A program made the translations under genes and the position numbers. Below are positions 39,957-48,401 of a DNA stretch of 64,000 nucleotides, piece after piece. The notes below the pieces were generated by a model. That model searched no databases. It worked only from the letters and a program-made list of their open reading frames with translations, and was not told the origin of the DNA. How positions within the stretch are numbered: the stretch's first letter is position 1; each line of letters begins with the position of its first letter. Source of the stretch: Planctomycetota bacterium (GTDB taxonomy: Bacteria > Planctomycetota > B15-G4 > SIAN01); the NCBI GenBank assembly GCA_028289345.1, contig JANQQL010000015.1:310001-374000 (forward strand). Direction: 5' to 3'.

Positions 39957-42584
39957 ATGGCTGAAGGACACAACATCGCCATCGATCTGAACGCGCTGCT
40001 CGACCACTCTCAGTGGGTCAAGCGGCTCGCCCATCGCTTGGTCCGCGATCCTCACCTGGCCGATGACCTGGCCCAGGAAGCGGTGCTGATCGCCCTGCAA
40101 ACCCAGGATCCGCCGCGGTCCTGGAAAGCCTGGCTCTCCACGGTGCTACGCAACCTGGTCCGAGAACGCCACCGCCACGAAGAACGCAAACACCGCCGGG
40201 AAGAGATCGCCGCTCAACCGGAAGCCACTCCCTCGACCGCCGAACTGGTGGAAGAGATGGCGGTGCATCGCCGAGTGGTGGACGTGCTGCTTGGCATGCC
40301 GGAGCACTACCGGGAAGCGTTGCTGTTGCGTTACTACCGCGGCATGACGCCCACTCAGATTGCCGAGCATCAGAGCACGCCGATTTCGACCGTGAAAACG
40401 CGCTTGGCACGGGGCCTGGATTTGATGCGTCAAGCCCTGGACAAGGAGCACGGGAGCGATCGCCGTTCCTGGGTGCTGGCACTGCTGCCTCTTGCCCGTG
40501 GGGCCGACGTCCCCGCATCAGACTTCGCTGAGATCGACGAAGGGTCCCGCTCCGGGTTGCAGGCTTTTGGAGTCGCACGAGTCGCGGTCGCTGCGGCCGT
40601 CGTGGTGGCGGCTTGGTGGAGCTGGTCGAGGCTCTCGGATTCAAGTCCTTCGCGAGAGTCGGCGCACGACAACAGTGATTCGGTCGCGTCGACCCCCGCG
40701 GGCTTGTCGAGAACGACTGCCAAGGGGGAGTCCTTGTTGTCCGGCAACCCCGAGCGGTCTCTCGCTCGCGACGCGGATTCCGTTCCATCATCGTTTCGTG
40801 CGGGGTCGGGGCGATCCCCGGAACCAGCCACGCCTTCCTTGGCGTTGGACCTTTCCCAGTTGCCCGTTCGCGGGACAGTGTATGACTTGAACGGGAACCC
40901 GCAGCCCGGACTGCTGCTCCGCTTTCGACCGCGTTCCTCCGAAGGTTCCTCAGGCATCGGCGTCGCGCTGTCCCAGCCTGACGGATGTTTCGAGATGCCC
41001 GGGGCGCGCCGACCCGGGGAAGTCCTGGTCGGCACCGAAGGTTTGGTGACCGTGGTGGCGGGAGCTGCCTGGGGGAAAGACGGAGATCTGGCGGTGGTGG
41101 TCGCTCCCCAGGCATCGATTCGCGGGCAGATCCTGGATGCCAGTGGCGCTCCTTTGGCCAACGCGTCTGCCGAACTACAACTCCCCGAGGACTTGTTGAG
41201 CCGCCTGCAGTTTCCGCTCGAACAATCGACGGCTCTTCGTTTCCACGCCGAAGCAGGAGAGAACGGACAGTTCGAGTTCGTCAACGCACCTGGAGTCGAA
41301 GGAGCCGAGCTGGTTCTACGCCGCGAGGGATACGAAACTCAGGTCCACGGGATCGAGTCATTGCCGGAGCGGACCCCCTCCTTCGTCATGTCACCGCTGA
41401 ACGCCGACACCGCGGCGATCCGCGGCAAGGTCATCGACCAAAGCGGTCAAGCCGTGTCAGACGCACGCGTGTCCTGGGGAGACCAAATCACTCGCAGCGA
41501 TGAGTTCGGCGCGTTCGTGATCCCCGAGGAACCTTCGAACTCGAACGATTTCCCCCTCATCGCGGTCGTTCCGGGAATGCAGCCAGCGCTTCTTTCTCCC
41601 TCTGAAGGGGCCGCGACCCAATGGCCCGACCCGCTGATCATGCAAGTCGGTCCCGCTCCCTTGTCTCTGCACGGCCAGGTGGTGGATCCCCAAGGTCGGC
41701 CGCAGATTGGTGTATGGGTGTGGCTCGACGACCCGACAATCTTCTATTTGCCGGAGGAAACCGACGACACGTCCACAACCTGGTCCCGCGCCGGTCCCCT
41801 CCCCCGCCAGACCTTGCCACGGGTGGTGGAACAACTCAGTGCCGATGGCTCTGATCTGCCCCACTTCGTCAAAACGGACGCGGAAGGTCGCTTCGAGATT
41901 GGCGGTTTGTTCCCGCGCCCCTACACCTTGGTTGCGTTGGATCCGTGGAACTTCGTCCGCACTCGCTCCTCGCCTCTCACCCCGGGCAGCGGCGAAGCTC
42001 GGTTGACGCTGGACCATCGGGATACCGTGAAGCTTCTGGAAGGTCGAGTGGTGAACCGCCGAGGAGAACCTCTTCAAGGAATCCGGGTGCAAGTTCGCTG
42101 TGTGACCATCTCGATTCGCCATCAAGGAGAGGCGAAGTTCCAGCGGATCGCAGACGCTGAAAGCTCTTACACGAACCGTGACGGGGTGTTTCGACTGCGC
42201 AGCGTTCCTCGGGAGGACGCCTCGCTTCACCTCGAAGGCGCGGGAACTCTGCCGCTCAGCGTTCCCCTGAAACTCGACCGGGGCGCAACCCATGTTCCCG
42301 ATGTGGTCGTCCCGATGCGTCGTTCGATCCAGGTCACCCTCACCCGCCCTGACGAGGCGGATCGCTTCGCGGTCGAAAGCGACCAAGGAGAACGATTGCC
42401 GATCTATCAGTTCCTTCGTGATGAGACCCGAGTCGAGAAAGTCATCGAACTCGCCGGCGGTCGCAGCGAGGTACTGGTGGTTCCCGACGAGGCGTCTCAG
42501 TTCGTGCTGCTGCAGGGCGAGCAAGAAGTCCGGCGCGTCTCCGTGCTTCTGGAAACGGAAGGGCTTCGCCAGCTCGAGTTTTGA
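39957..42584 (+). CDS. ECF sigma factor fused to a membrane helix and extracytoplasmic carboxypeptidase-regulatory-like domains
   Basis: An 875-residue fusion. Residues 10-165 are a complete ECF sigma factor: region 2 LAHRLVRDPHLADDLAQEAVLIA and WLSTVLRNLVRERHR; region 4 LPEHYREALLLRYYR-like and GMTPTQIAEHQSTPISTVKTRLARGLDLMR. A membrane helix follows (about 206-226, VARVAVAAAVVVAAWWSW). About 600 extracytoplasmic residues contain repeated carboxypeptidase-regulatory-like folds (VRGTVYDLNGNPQPGLLL, IRGQILDASGAPLANASA, IRGKVIDQSGQAVSDA, LHGQVVDPQGRPQIG, LEGRVVNRRGEPLQG). The sigma part would face the cytoplasm and the rest the periplasm. A single-protein sensor and transcription factor, or one released by proteolysis, is inferred. 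There is no separate anti-sigma gene nearby. Confidence 0.88.
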   Translation: MAEGHNIAIDLNALLDHSQWVKRLAHRLVRDPHLADDLAQEAVLIALQTQDPPRSWKAWLSTVLRNLVRERHRHEERKHRREEIAAQPEATPSTAELVEEMAVHRRVVDVLLGMPEHYREALLLRYYRGMTPTQIAEHQSTPISTVKTRLARGLDLMRQALDKEHGSDRRSWVLALLPLARGADVPASDFAEIDEGSRSGLQAFGVARVAVAAAVVVAAWWSWSRLSDSSPSRESAHDNSDSVASTPAGLSRTTAKGESLLSGNPERSLARDADSVPSSFRAGSGRSPEPATPSLALDLSQLPVRGTVYDLNGNPQPGLLLRFRPRSSEGSSGIGVALSQPDGCFEMPGARRPGEVLVGTEGLVTVVAGAAWGKDGDLAVVVAPQASIRGQILDASGAPLANASAELQLPEDLLSRLQFPLEQSTALRFHAEAGENGQFEFVNAPGVEGAELVLRREGYETQVHGIESLPERTPSFVMSPLNADTAAIRGKVIDQSGQAVSDARVSWGDQITRSDEFGAFVIPEEPSNSNDFPLIAVVPGMQPALLSPSEGAATQWPDPLIMQVGPAPLSLHGQVVDPQGRPQIGVWVWLDDPTIFYLPEETDDTSTTWSRAGPLPRQTLPRVVEQLSADGSDLPHFVKTDAEGRFEIGGLFPRPYTLVALDPWNFVRTRSSPLTPGSGEARLTLDHRDTVKLLEGRVVNRRGEPLQGIRVQVRCVTISIRHQGEAKFQRIADAESSYTNRDGVFRLRSVPREDASLHLEGAGTLPLSVPLKLDRGATHVPDVVVPMRRSIQVTLTRPDEADRFAVESDQGERLPIYQFLRDETRVEKVIELAGGRSEVLVVPDEASQFVLLQGEQEVRRVSVLLETEGLRQLEF

Positions 42585-42870
42585 TTGAGTAGAAGCTCGC
42601 ACCGAATGCCGGCACTCGCCGGACACTTCCCTGACCGTCGTTGGCCCGATCCCGTCGCGGCTTGGATCGCTCCTCGGCCCCGCGGCGGGAATCCTCTCCA
42701 GGCTGCGAGGCCTTCTCGGAATTCGTGAGTCCCCTCTCGCCTTCAGCGGCACCAACCCGATGGACAGGGTCGAAATCACCTCCCACGCCGTTTCGATCGC
42801 TGCCGGCCTCCGCGGGTGACCGCGGTTCGATCGGGGGATCCCCCGACGGTTGCACAAGGAAAGGAAAGCC

Positions 42871-44082
42871 ATGCTTTTGACGAGTTTGTGTTCTGCAGTT
42901 TTGGCAGTTGCGCCGGCCGGCGCGGGCGTGGAGTGGTACGAGGGCAGCCTGGATGATGCGGTGGCCACCGCAAGCGCCGAAGACAAGACTGTCCTGGTCT
43001 ACTTTTGGTGGGATGGCAGCCAGAGCGCCAAGCAGATGCTCGAAACCACCTTCGAAGACAAGCGCGTGCAGAAGAGTTTGAAGAACTTCGTGTGCTTCAA
43101 CGGGGATCACGCGCGGCCCGGGATCGCCAACATGTTCCAGCAGTACAACGTGCAGATCGGTCCCACGACGCTGTTCCTCAACGGCGAGGGCCAGCCGGAA
43201 GAGATCCTTGGTGGCGCCATGAGTGCCGACCAGTTCCTTCCCGAACTGGAGCGGATCAAGGACCGGGGCGAAGGAACGGTCAGCGGACTGCGCGCCAAGA
43301 TCGCCAAGGCCAAGAAAGGCTCCGACGACGATGTCGACACCCGAATGATTCTGGCCGGCAAGCTGCAAGACACCGGCGACCAGGCCGGACACGACGAGAC
43401 CCTTTTGTCGATCCTGGATGTCGATCCCGAAGGTCGCACCTTCGGCGGCTGCCAGGCCAAGCTGATGCACCTGAATCAGCAGGCGCAAAGCTGCATGGCA
43501 GAAGGCCAGTGCGGCGAGGAAGCCTCCGCGGGAAACGAGCAAAGCTGTGGCGATGAGGGGGCCACGGAAAGTTGTGGGGAAGCGGTCGCCAAGGATGGAG
43601 CCGCCAAGAACATGGACCTTTCTCCCTACTACGCTTTTGCCAAGAAAGCCAAGTCGAGCGACGGACGCTTTCTGTTTTGGAGTCGGATCGCGGACCTAGA
43701 AGTCCGCCGCGGCCAGCGGGGGCATGCGCTCGACGCCATCCACGCCGCGATGAAACTGGCCGACTCCGATGAGTCCGGAGACTGGCACAACGCGACGGCT
43801 CTGAAGTTGGTCGCCTTGGAAGGCGAGCCCTCCGCCAAGGAAAAGAAGCTGGCCATGCAGCTCGCCGAGACCAGCCTCGAACGAATCAAGAAGTACAAGA
43901 ACAAGAACGCGGATCTCTCTCAAGAAGACTTCGACGGCGTTTATGCCAGGCGCCTGGCGACTCTGGCCTCAGCCCAGGCCTTCAATGGCAAGACCATCCA
44001 GGCCAAGGCCACCCTGCGCAACTGCATGGACCTGAGCCCGAGTCCCGACTTCGAGGCACAGCTGGCCAGCCTGGAGAAGTGA
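42871..44082 (+). CDS. Exported thioredoxin-fold protein with Cys-rich insert (paralogue 2)
   Basis: A 403-residue protein with a signal peptide (MLLTSLCSAVLAVAPAGAG). The thioredoxin-like domain has TVLVYFWWDGSQSAKQML, where the redox CxxC is replaced by SQSA, and VQIGPTTLFLNGEG for the cis-Pro loop. Between this and the helical C-terminus (about 250-403) lies a Cys-rich acidic insert (about 200-240; SCMAEGQCGEE, QSCGDEGATESCGEA), possibly metal-binding. The layout and many motifs (EWYEGSLDDAVATA / QWFDRSFEDALSTA) match the gene at 38423-39562. Start ATG 42871 has AAGGAAAGG upstream. It follows the sigma fusion on the same strand after 286 bp. Confidence 0.82.
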   Translation: MLLTSLCSAVLAVAPAGAGVEWYEGSLDDAVATASAEDKTVLVYFWWDGSQSAKQMLETTFEDKRVQKSLKNFVCFNGDHARPGIANMFQQYNVQIGPTTLFLNGEGQPEEILGGAMSADQFLPELERIKDRGEGTVSGLRAKIAKAKKGSDDDVDTRMILAGKLQDTGDQAGHDETLLSILDVDPEGRTFGGCQAKLMHLNQQAQSCMAEGQCGEEASAGNEQSCGDEGATESCGEAVAKDGAAKNMDLSPYYAFAKKAKSSDGRFLFWSRIADLEVRRGQRGHALDAIHAAMKLADSDESGDWHNATALKLVALEGEPSAKEKKLAMQLAETSLERIKKYKNKNADLSQEDFDGVYARRLATLASAQAFNGKTIQAKATLRNCMDLSPSPDFEAQLASLEK

Positions 44083-44537
44083 CACCAACACCATGAGGTG
44101 ATCAGACCCGGAAGGGTCTGAGTCGTGGGAATCTGTTCCCCGGCGGAGTTCGCGCTCTGCCGGGGAACTCTCTTTTCCAGGGGGACGAGCCGCGGCCAAG
44201 TCCGCCACTCGTGCTCTTCCCAGCAATGCCGGCTCCGCGGCGTTCTGCAACGGTCCTCGCCGGATCGATGGGACTCGGCGACCCCGTCACTCTGCTCGGC
44301 ATCGTCGTCGACCAGAGTCGCACCCGGTCGCGGACACCACGGTGACGGGGCCTTTCCGGACAACTCGACGAGTGCCGGTGTGATCCGCCGCCAGAAGAAC
44401 AATCCCTCTTCAAATCGCGCCGCGGGATCTCGACAAGCTCCGTTCGCGACATTCGCGCCGACGGGCCCGCCACGGCCGACCGACTCGCGGAGTGGCTCGT
44501 GTAGAGTCGTGCTTCGATCTCGAAGGAGGATTCCCTC
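44083..44537. other. Intergenic region with two hairpins
   Basis: 455 bp. It holds a short hairpin (TCAGACCC-GGAA-GGGTCTGA, 44102-44121) and a terminator (listed). From 44180 to 44520 nothing is recognised. The promoter of the GNAT gene is expected near its end. Confidence 0.45.
44135..44177 (+). terminator. Rho-independent terminator after the thioredoxin-fold gene
   Basis: Perfect 10-bp inverted repeat GTTCCCCGGC (44135-44144) and GCCGGGGAAC (44159-44168), an inner GAG/CTC pair, then TCTCTTTTC. It lies about 50 bp after the stop codon and is preceded by a second GNRA-capped hairpin at 44102-44121. Confidence 0.8.
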
Positions 44538-45116
44538 ATGCCACCCTCGCGAAAACCCAAGCTGACCATCCACCCCCTCACCATGGACCGTTGGGACGAC
44601 TTTGTGGAACTCTTCGGGACCCGAGGAGCCTGCGGCGGCTGCTGGTGCATGACTCCGCGACTGACCAGACGCGAATACGAGGCGAACAAGGGTGCAGGAA
44701 ACAAGCGCAAGATGAAGGCGCTGGTCCGCAAAGGACAGGTGCCAGGAGTGCTCGGCTACTGCGACGGGGCGCCGATCGGCTGGTGTTCGATCGAACCAAG
44801 GGAGTCGTTCTCCGCTCTCGAACGCTCCCGAGTTTGCAAACCCGTGGACGACAAGCCGGTCTGGTCGATCGTCTGTTTTTTCTTGGCCAAACCCTATCGG
44901 CGCCAAGGGCTGTCACGCCAACTGATCAAGGGGGCGGTGAAGTACGCCCGCTCCCGGGGTGCTCGAATCGTCGAGGCCTATCCGGTGGAACCAAAGAAAG
45001 ATCCAATGCCCGAGGTGTTCGCGTACCACGGCATTGCCGCCGCATTTCGCAAAGCCGGCTTCCGCGAGGTCGCACGAGGATCGGAAACCCGGCCGATCAT
45101 GCGCAAGGGACGCTGA
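44538..45116 (+). CDS. GNAT-family N-acetyltransferase
   Basis: A 192-residue acetyltransferase. The acetyl-CoA-binding motif A is IVCFFLAKPYRRQGLSRQLIKGAVKYARSRG in pieces (V/I-x-x-x-x-R-R-Q-G). Before it stand CGGCWCMTPRL and GAPIGWCSIEPRE. The C-terminal part (AAAFRKAGFREVAR) fits the final strand region. The ATG at 44538 has AAGGAGG eight bases upstream. The subfamily with the GGCWCMxP motif is common in bacteria but its substrate is unknown. The CDGSH gene follows 109 bp later on the same strand. Confidence 0.9.
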   Translation: MPPSRKPKLTIHPLTMDRWDDFVELFGTRGACGGCWCMTPRLTRREYEANKGAGNKRKMKALVRKGQVPGVLGYCDGAPIGWCSIEPRESFSALERSRVCKPVDDKPVWSIVCFFLAKPYRRQGLSRQLIKGAVKYARSRGARIVEAYPVEPKKDPMPEVFAYHGIAAAFRKAGFREVARGSETRPIMRKGR

Positions 45117-45225
45117 GACCGACAGGACGATTCAGACAGAGCCACGAGCAACGCGCCACGGGTGCCTCTCCCGTGACAACCACTCGGAACGCGAGCTGCT
45201 AGAATCCGTCGCAAAGGAGGAAGTC

Positions 45226-45456
45226 ATGGCTTACCAGAATCGCCCAACCGTCGTGGATGAGACCGAAGGCAAGAAGGCCTACTGCGCTTGCGGAGAAAGT
45301 GCGAACAAGCCCTACTGCGATGGCTCCCACATGAGCGCGTCCCACCCAGGGCCGTGCATCATCGACATCGACAAGGCCGGCAAAGTGGCGATCTGCGACT
45401 GCGCCAACTCTGGCAACACTCCGTTCTGCGACGGGACCCACGCCAGCTTGCCGTAA
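45226..45456 (+). CDS. Double CDGSH-type iron-sulfur protein
   Basis: A 76-residue protein with two complete CDGSH motifs, CACGESANKPYCDGSH and CDCANSGNTPFCDGTH. Each matches C-x-C-x2-S-x3-P-x-C-D-G-[S/T]-H, which holds a [2Fe-2S] cluster with three Cys and one His. So one chain binds two clusters, as in the tandem bacterial CDGSH proteins and mitochondrial Miner2. The ATG at 45226 has AAAGGAGG nine bases upstream. A role in redox or iron-sulfur transfer is known for the family; the precise partner here is unknown. Confidence 0.94.
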   Translation: MAYQNRPTVVDETEGKKAYCACGESANKPYCDGSHMSASHPGPCIIDIDKAGKVAICDCANSGNTPFCDGTHASLP

Positions 45457-45570
45457 ACGGGGACCGCCGACGGTTGTCCGGCAAAAAGAACCGATCTTCG
45501 CGTTCTCGAAAGGCGAAGAGCGCAGAGGGTTGTGGTCGCATCTTCGAATCCCTCGCACCCCGATCGCGAT

Positions 45571-48060
45571 TCAAGGACCGGAGGCGCCTCGACCGATTCC
45601 CCCCTCGCCCTTGTCTTCGGCATCCTCTGATTCATCGACCGCTGCGTTTTTCCCGGGAGAGTCGCCGATCGACTCTGCCGCGGATGCCGAGTTCTCCGGG
45701 GCCGCCTCCTCGCGAGTTCCTTCTTGCGCGGACTCAGAATCTTCGACCGCCGCTCCGGCCGAAGCGTCTTGCTCATCGGCCAACCGTTGTTTCTCCGCCT
45801 CGATCACCGCTTGAGCCAAGCTCGTCTCGGTGGCTTGTCCGCTCGCCTCTTTCACCAGACTCTTGCGAGCATAGGCATCGAACAAGTCCTGCTTTTCAGC
45901 AAGGATGGCCATCAGGGTCTGATCGCAAGTGTTTCGTGCCAACAGCCGGTGAACGATGACGCGATTGGTTTGTCCCATGCGGTGGGCGCGGGCGACCGCT
46001 TGCGCTTCGATGGAAGGTTTGGTTTGGGGCTCCATCAACACCACGGCTGAGGCCTTTTGCAAGTTGAGCCCCTGCCCCCCGGCATTGATCTGCAGCAAGA
46101 GAATGGCGTGTCCTTCTTGGGCCTGGAACTCGTCACAAAGCGCTTGCTTGTCTTGAGGAGAGACCTTGCCGGAAATCACGCCCACCGCGCCGAATCGCTT
46201 CTCCAGCGCCGCCAACACCCCCAAGAAGAACGAGAAGATGATGACTTTGCGTCCCGACTCTCGGTGATCTTCGAGGAGCTCTTCCAGGTGGTCCAGCTTG
46301 GCAGACACTCCCGTGGCCGGACACAAGGTCGCTGCCTGGCGCATGCCCATGAAGTTGCTGTCGGCCACTTTCTCGAGGTAGGAACGGCGCTCTTCACGGG
46401 AAAGCTCGACCCACTCTTCCACCTCGATCTTGTCTGGCAGCTCGCTCAAGACGTCTTCTTGGTTGCGACGCAGGTACACCTTCGCCACCGATCGGTGGAA
46501 CGCGCGCACGCTGCCGGCGGCGGCGTCCAGATGGAGGTCCTTGCGGCGCAAGTCTTCGGCGTCGGCCGGACGAATGGCTTCGATCAGATTCAAGAACTCG
46601 GACGGATGATTTTCCATCGGCGTGCCCGACATCAAGCAAGTCCGGGCACTTTGTTCGAGGAGCCGTCGCACCGCTTGGGTGCGCCCTGCCTCCGGGTTCT
46701 TGATGAAGTGCGCTTCGTCGACCGCGGTGAACTCCACGGTCGCACCATTCTGCTGCAGGCCTTCGCCCAGGTCCAGATTGCGCAACGTCGCATAAGAAGT
46801 GATCGCCACTCCTCCGTCACGAATCCAGGACTCCAAGTGCTCCGCAGCCACCTCTCCGTGAATCAGCCAGGGCTTCAACGGCGTGAACTTCTCGATCTCG
46901 CGAGACCAGTTGATCAACAGTCCGGCGGGCGCCACGACGAAGAATCGACTGCCGGGATCCTTGTCGTGACAGTGGGTCATCGCCGTCAGCGCCTGCATGG
47001 TTTTCCCGAGGCCCATCTCGTCTCCCAAGATGGTGCGTTCCTGGGCGAGGATGTATTTGGCGCCGAACTCTTGATAGCGACGCAACGTCGCCTTCATGGC
47101 CCCGGAACGCAGCGGAAAAGCCTCCACCCGCCGTGCCACTTCGTTGGAGAGCCCCCCTTGCCCCACCGAGACCGTCTTGCGTCGACGCAGGCCGAGATTC
47201 TCGAACATCCTCTCGAGCACGGAACAGCACTCGGCATAGCGATCCTTGAACTTCTTCAGGATGCCTTCGCGATCTCGGGTTGGACGCCTCCACTTCTTGA
47301 TGCGCTTGCGCCCCGCCTGGCTTTCTTCGAGCAGGCCGCTCTGCTGCGCGGCGTCAGCCTCGGTGGCCAGATGGTCCGCGTGAGCAATGGCACTCTCGGT
47401 CCGTTCCTTGTTCCACGGACTGGTGGCCCAGCGGCCGAACGTGCTTTCGCGGCGCACTCCCTCCAGGCGCTGCTCGAACTCCCGCGACATGTCGCTGACT
47501 CGACGCGGCGCGTCTCCGCCGGCTTCGCCGGCTTCCAACAGGTCCAGAGTCTTCTCGGCCAACTCCACCGCGTGGGGCTGTTCCAGGGAAGGGTCCGGAT
47601 ATTCGGCAGACTCTTGGCGAATGCGCGAGGCCATTTCCTTCGCGGCCGCTGCCACCCGAGGCGCCGTCGTTTTGCCAATGCCGTTGACCGCCGCCAGTTC
47701 GCGGACCGAAAGAGACATGACATCGTGCAGAGTGCGCAACCCCGCCTCGTGCAACGCCGACCATCGCACGTTGGAGGCCCCCGCGTCGCGCAACGATTCC
47801 ACCGGGAGGGAGCGCAGGCGCGAGTCGATGCGCGCCTTGGCATAGGCCTTGGCCTCGGGCTCCACCTGCTCTCGCCAGCGCGCCAGGGTCTTGTCGACCT
47901 TCCGGGCTTCTTTGGCGATCGGTTTGACCGAACGAGACGCGCGCCGCCGGGACTTGCTCAACCCGCTGGCCTGCCACGCCCAGGTGGCACCGGCTGCAAC
48001 GGCACTGACTCCGGCCATTCCAAAGCCGATCAGTGCTCCCACGATGGCAAGAGAAACCAT
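45571..48060 (-). CDS. SNF2-family helicase/ATPase with N-terminal membrane helix
   Basis: An 829-residue protein. Residues 4-30 form a hydrophobic, Gly/Ala-rich segment (VSLAIVGALIGFGMAGVSAV) that could anchor it in the membrane. A helix-hairpin-helix stretch follows (about 115-145, LSVRELAAVNGIGKTTAPRVAAA). The SNF2 ATPase has Walker A GDEMGLGKT (about 346-354), DEAH at 448-451, LMSGTPMEN and, in the C-terminal RecA lobe, NLQKASAVVLMEP and AVARAHRMGQTNRV. The last 80 residues are acidic and low complexity. SNF2 proteins move along or remodel DNA with ATP. A membrane anchor is unusual. ATG 48060 is the only start that includes it. It is convergent with the CDGSH gene. Confidence 0.9.
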   Translation of the reverse strand: MVSLAIVGALIGFGMAGVSAVAAGATWAWQASGLSKSRRRASRSVKPIAKEARKVDKTLARWREQVEPEAKAYAKARIDSRLRSLPVESLRDAGASNVRWSALHEAGLRTLHDVMSLSVRELAAVNGIGKTTAPRVAAAAKEMASRIRQESAEYPDPSLEQPHAVELAEKTLDLLEAGEAGGDAPRRVSDMSREFEQRLEGVRRESTFGRWATSPWNKERTESAIAHADHLATEADAAQQSGLLEESQAGRKRIKKWRRPTRDREGILKKFKDRYAECCSVLERMFENLGLRRRKTVSVGQGGLSNEVARRVEAFPLRSGAMKATLRRYQEFGAKYILAQERTILGDEMGLGKTMQALTAMTHCHDKDPGSRFFVVAPAGLLINWSREIEKFTPLKPWLIHGEVAAEHLESWIRDGGVAITSYATLRNLDLGEGLQQNGATVEFTAVDEAHFIKNPEAGRTQAVRRLLEQSARTCLMSGTPMENHPSEFLNLIEAIRPADAEDLRRKDLHLDAAAGSVRAFHRSVAKVYLRRNQEDVLSELPDKIEVEEWVELSREERRSYLEKVADSNFMGMRQAATLCPATGVSAKLDHLEELLEDHRESGRKVIIFSFFLGVLAALEKRFGAVGVISGKVSPQDKQALCDEFQAQEGHAILLLQINAGGQGLNLQKASAVVLMEPQTKPSIEAQAVARAHRMGQTNRVIVHRLLARNTCDQTLMAILAEKQDLFDAYARKSLVKEASGQATETSLAQAVIEAEKQRLADEQDASAGAAVEDSESAQEGTREEAAPENSASAAESIGDSPGKNAAVDESEDAEDKGEGGIGRGASGP

Positions 48061-48401
48061 TCACCTCTCCCGTAGTCGAGTCCGTCACGATTGTCTCTGC
48101 CCCGGAGAGGGAGTCCAGTTTCCATCGGAACTCAGATTTCCTTGGATGGTCCGACTGCCGCACCGTCCCATCGGGCAAAGCAACAGGAGGACTCGTCACC
48201 CCCATGAGAGATCGCCCGCGGTCCCGTGGCGATGGGTCCTTGGAAGCTCCTGGGGTCGGGGAACTCGTTCGCCGAGTTCCGGGCGTGGATATGGCATCAT
48301 TCCCCTCGGCGTCTCGGAGAGTCCCGTGCGAAGCGTTTGTCCGGGTCACGGGACTTGGGGCAGTCGTTGACGAAAAGTTCCGAGGCGAGGGAGGGAAACG
48401 G
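48061..48401. other. Divergent intergenic region
   Basis: 341 bp between the SNF2 start and the polytopic membrane protein start. The right half is an open frame continuous with the downstream gene but lacks ribosome-binding signals and family features. Promoters for both genes presumably lie here. Confidence 0.4.

Noticed and set aside
46057..48075. 672-codon plus-strand frame opposite the SNF2 gene
   Set aside because: Composition-driven antisense frame with no domain; the SNF2 motifs are unambiguous on the other strand.
48033..48401. N-terminal extension of the polytopic membrane protein
   Set aside because: The extension overlaps the SNF2 start region and lacks a ribosome-binding site; the TTG at 48402 with GGGAGGG is better supported.
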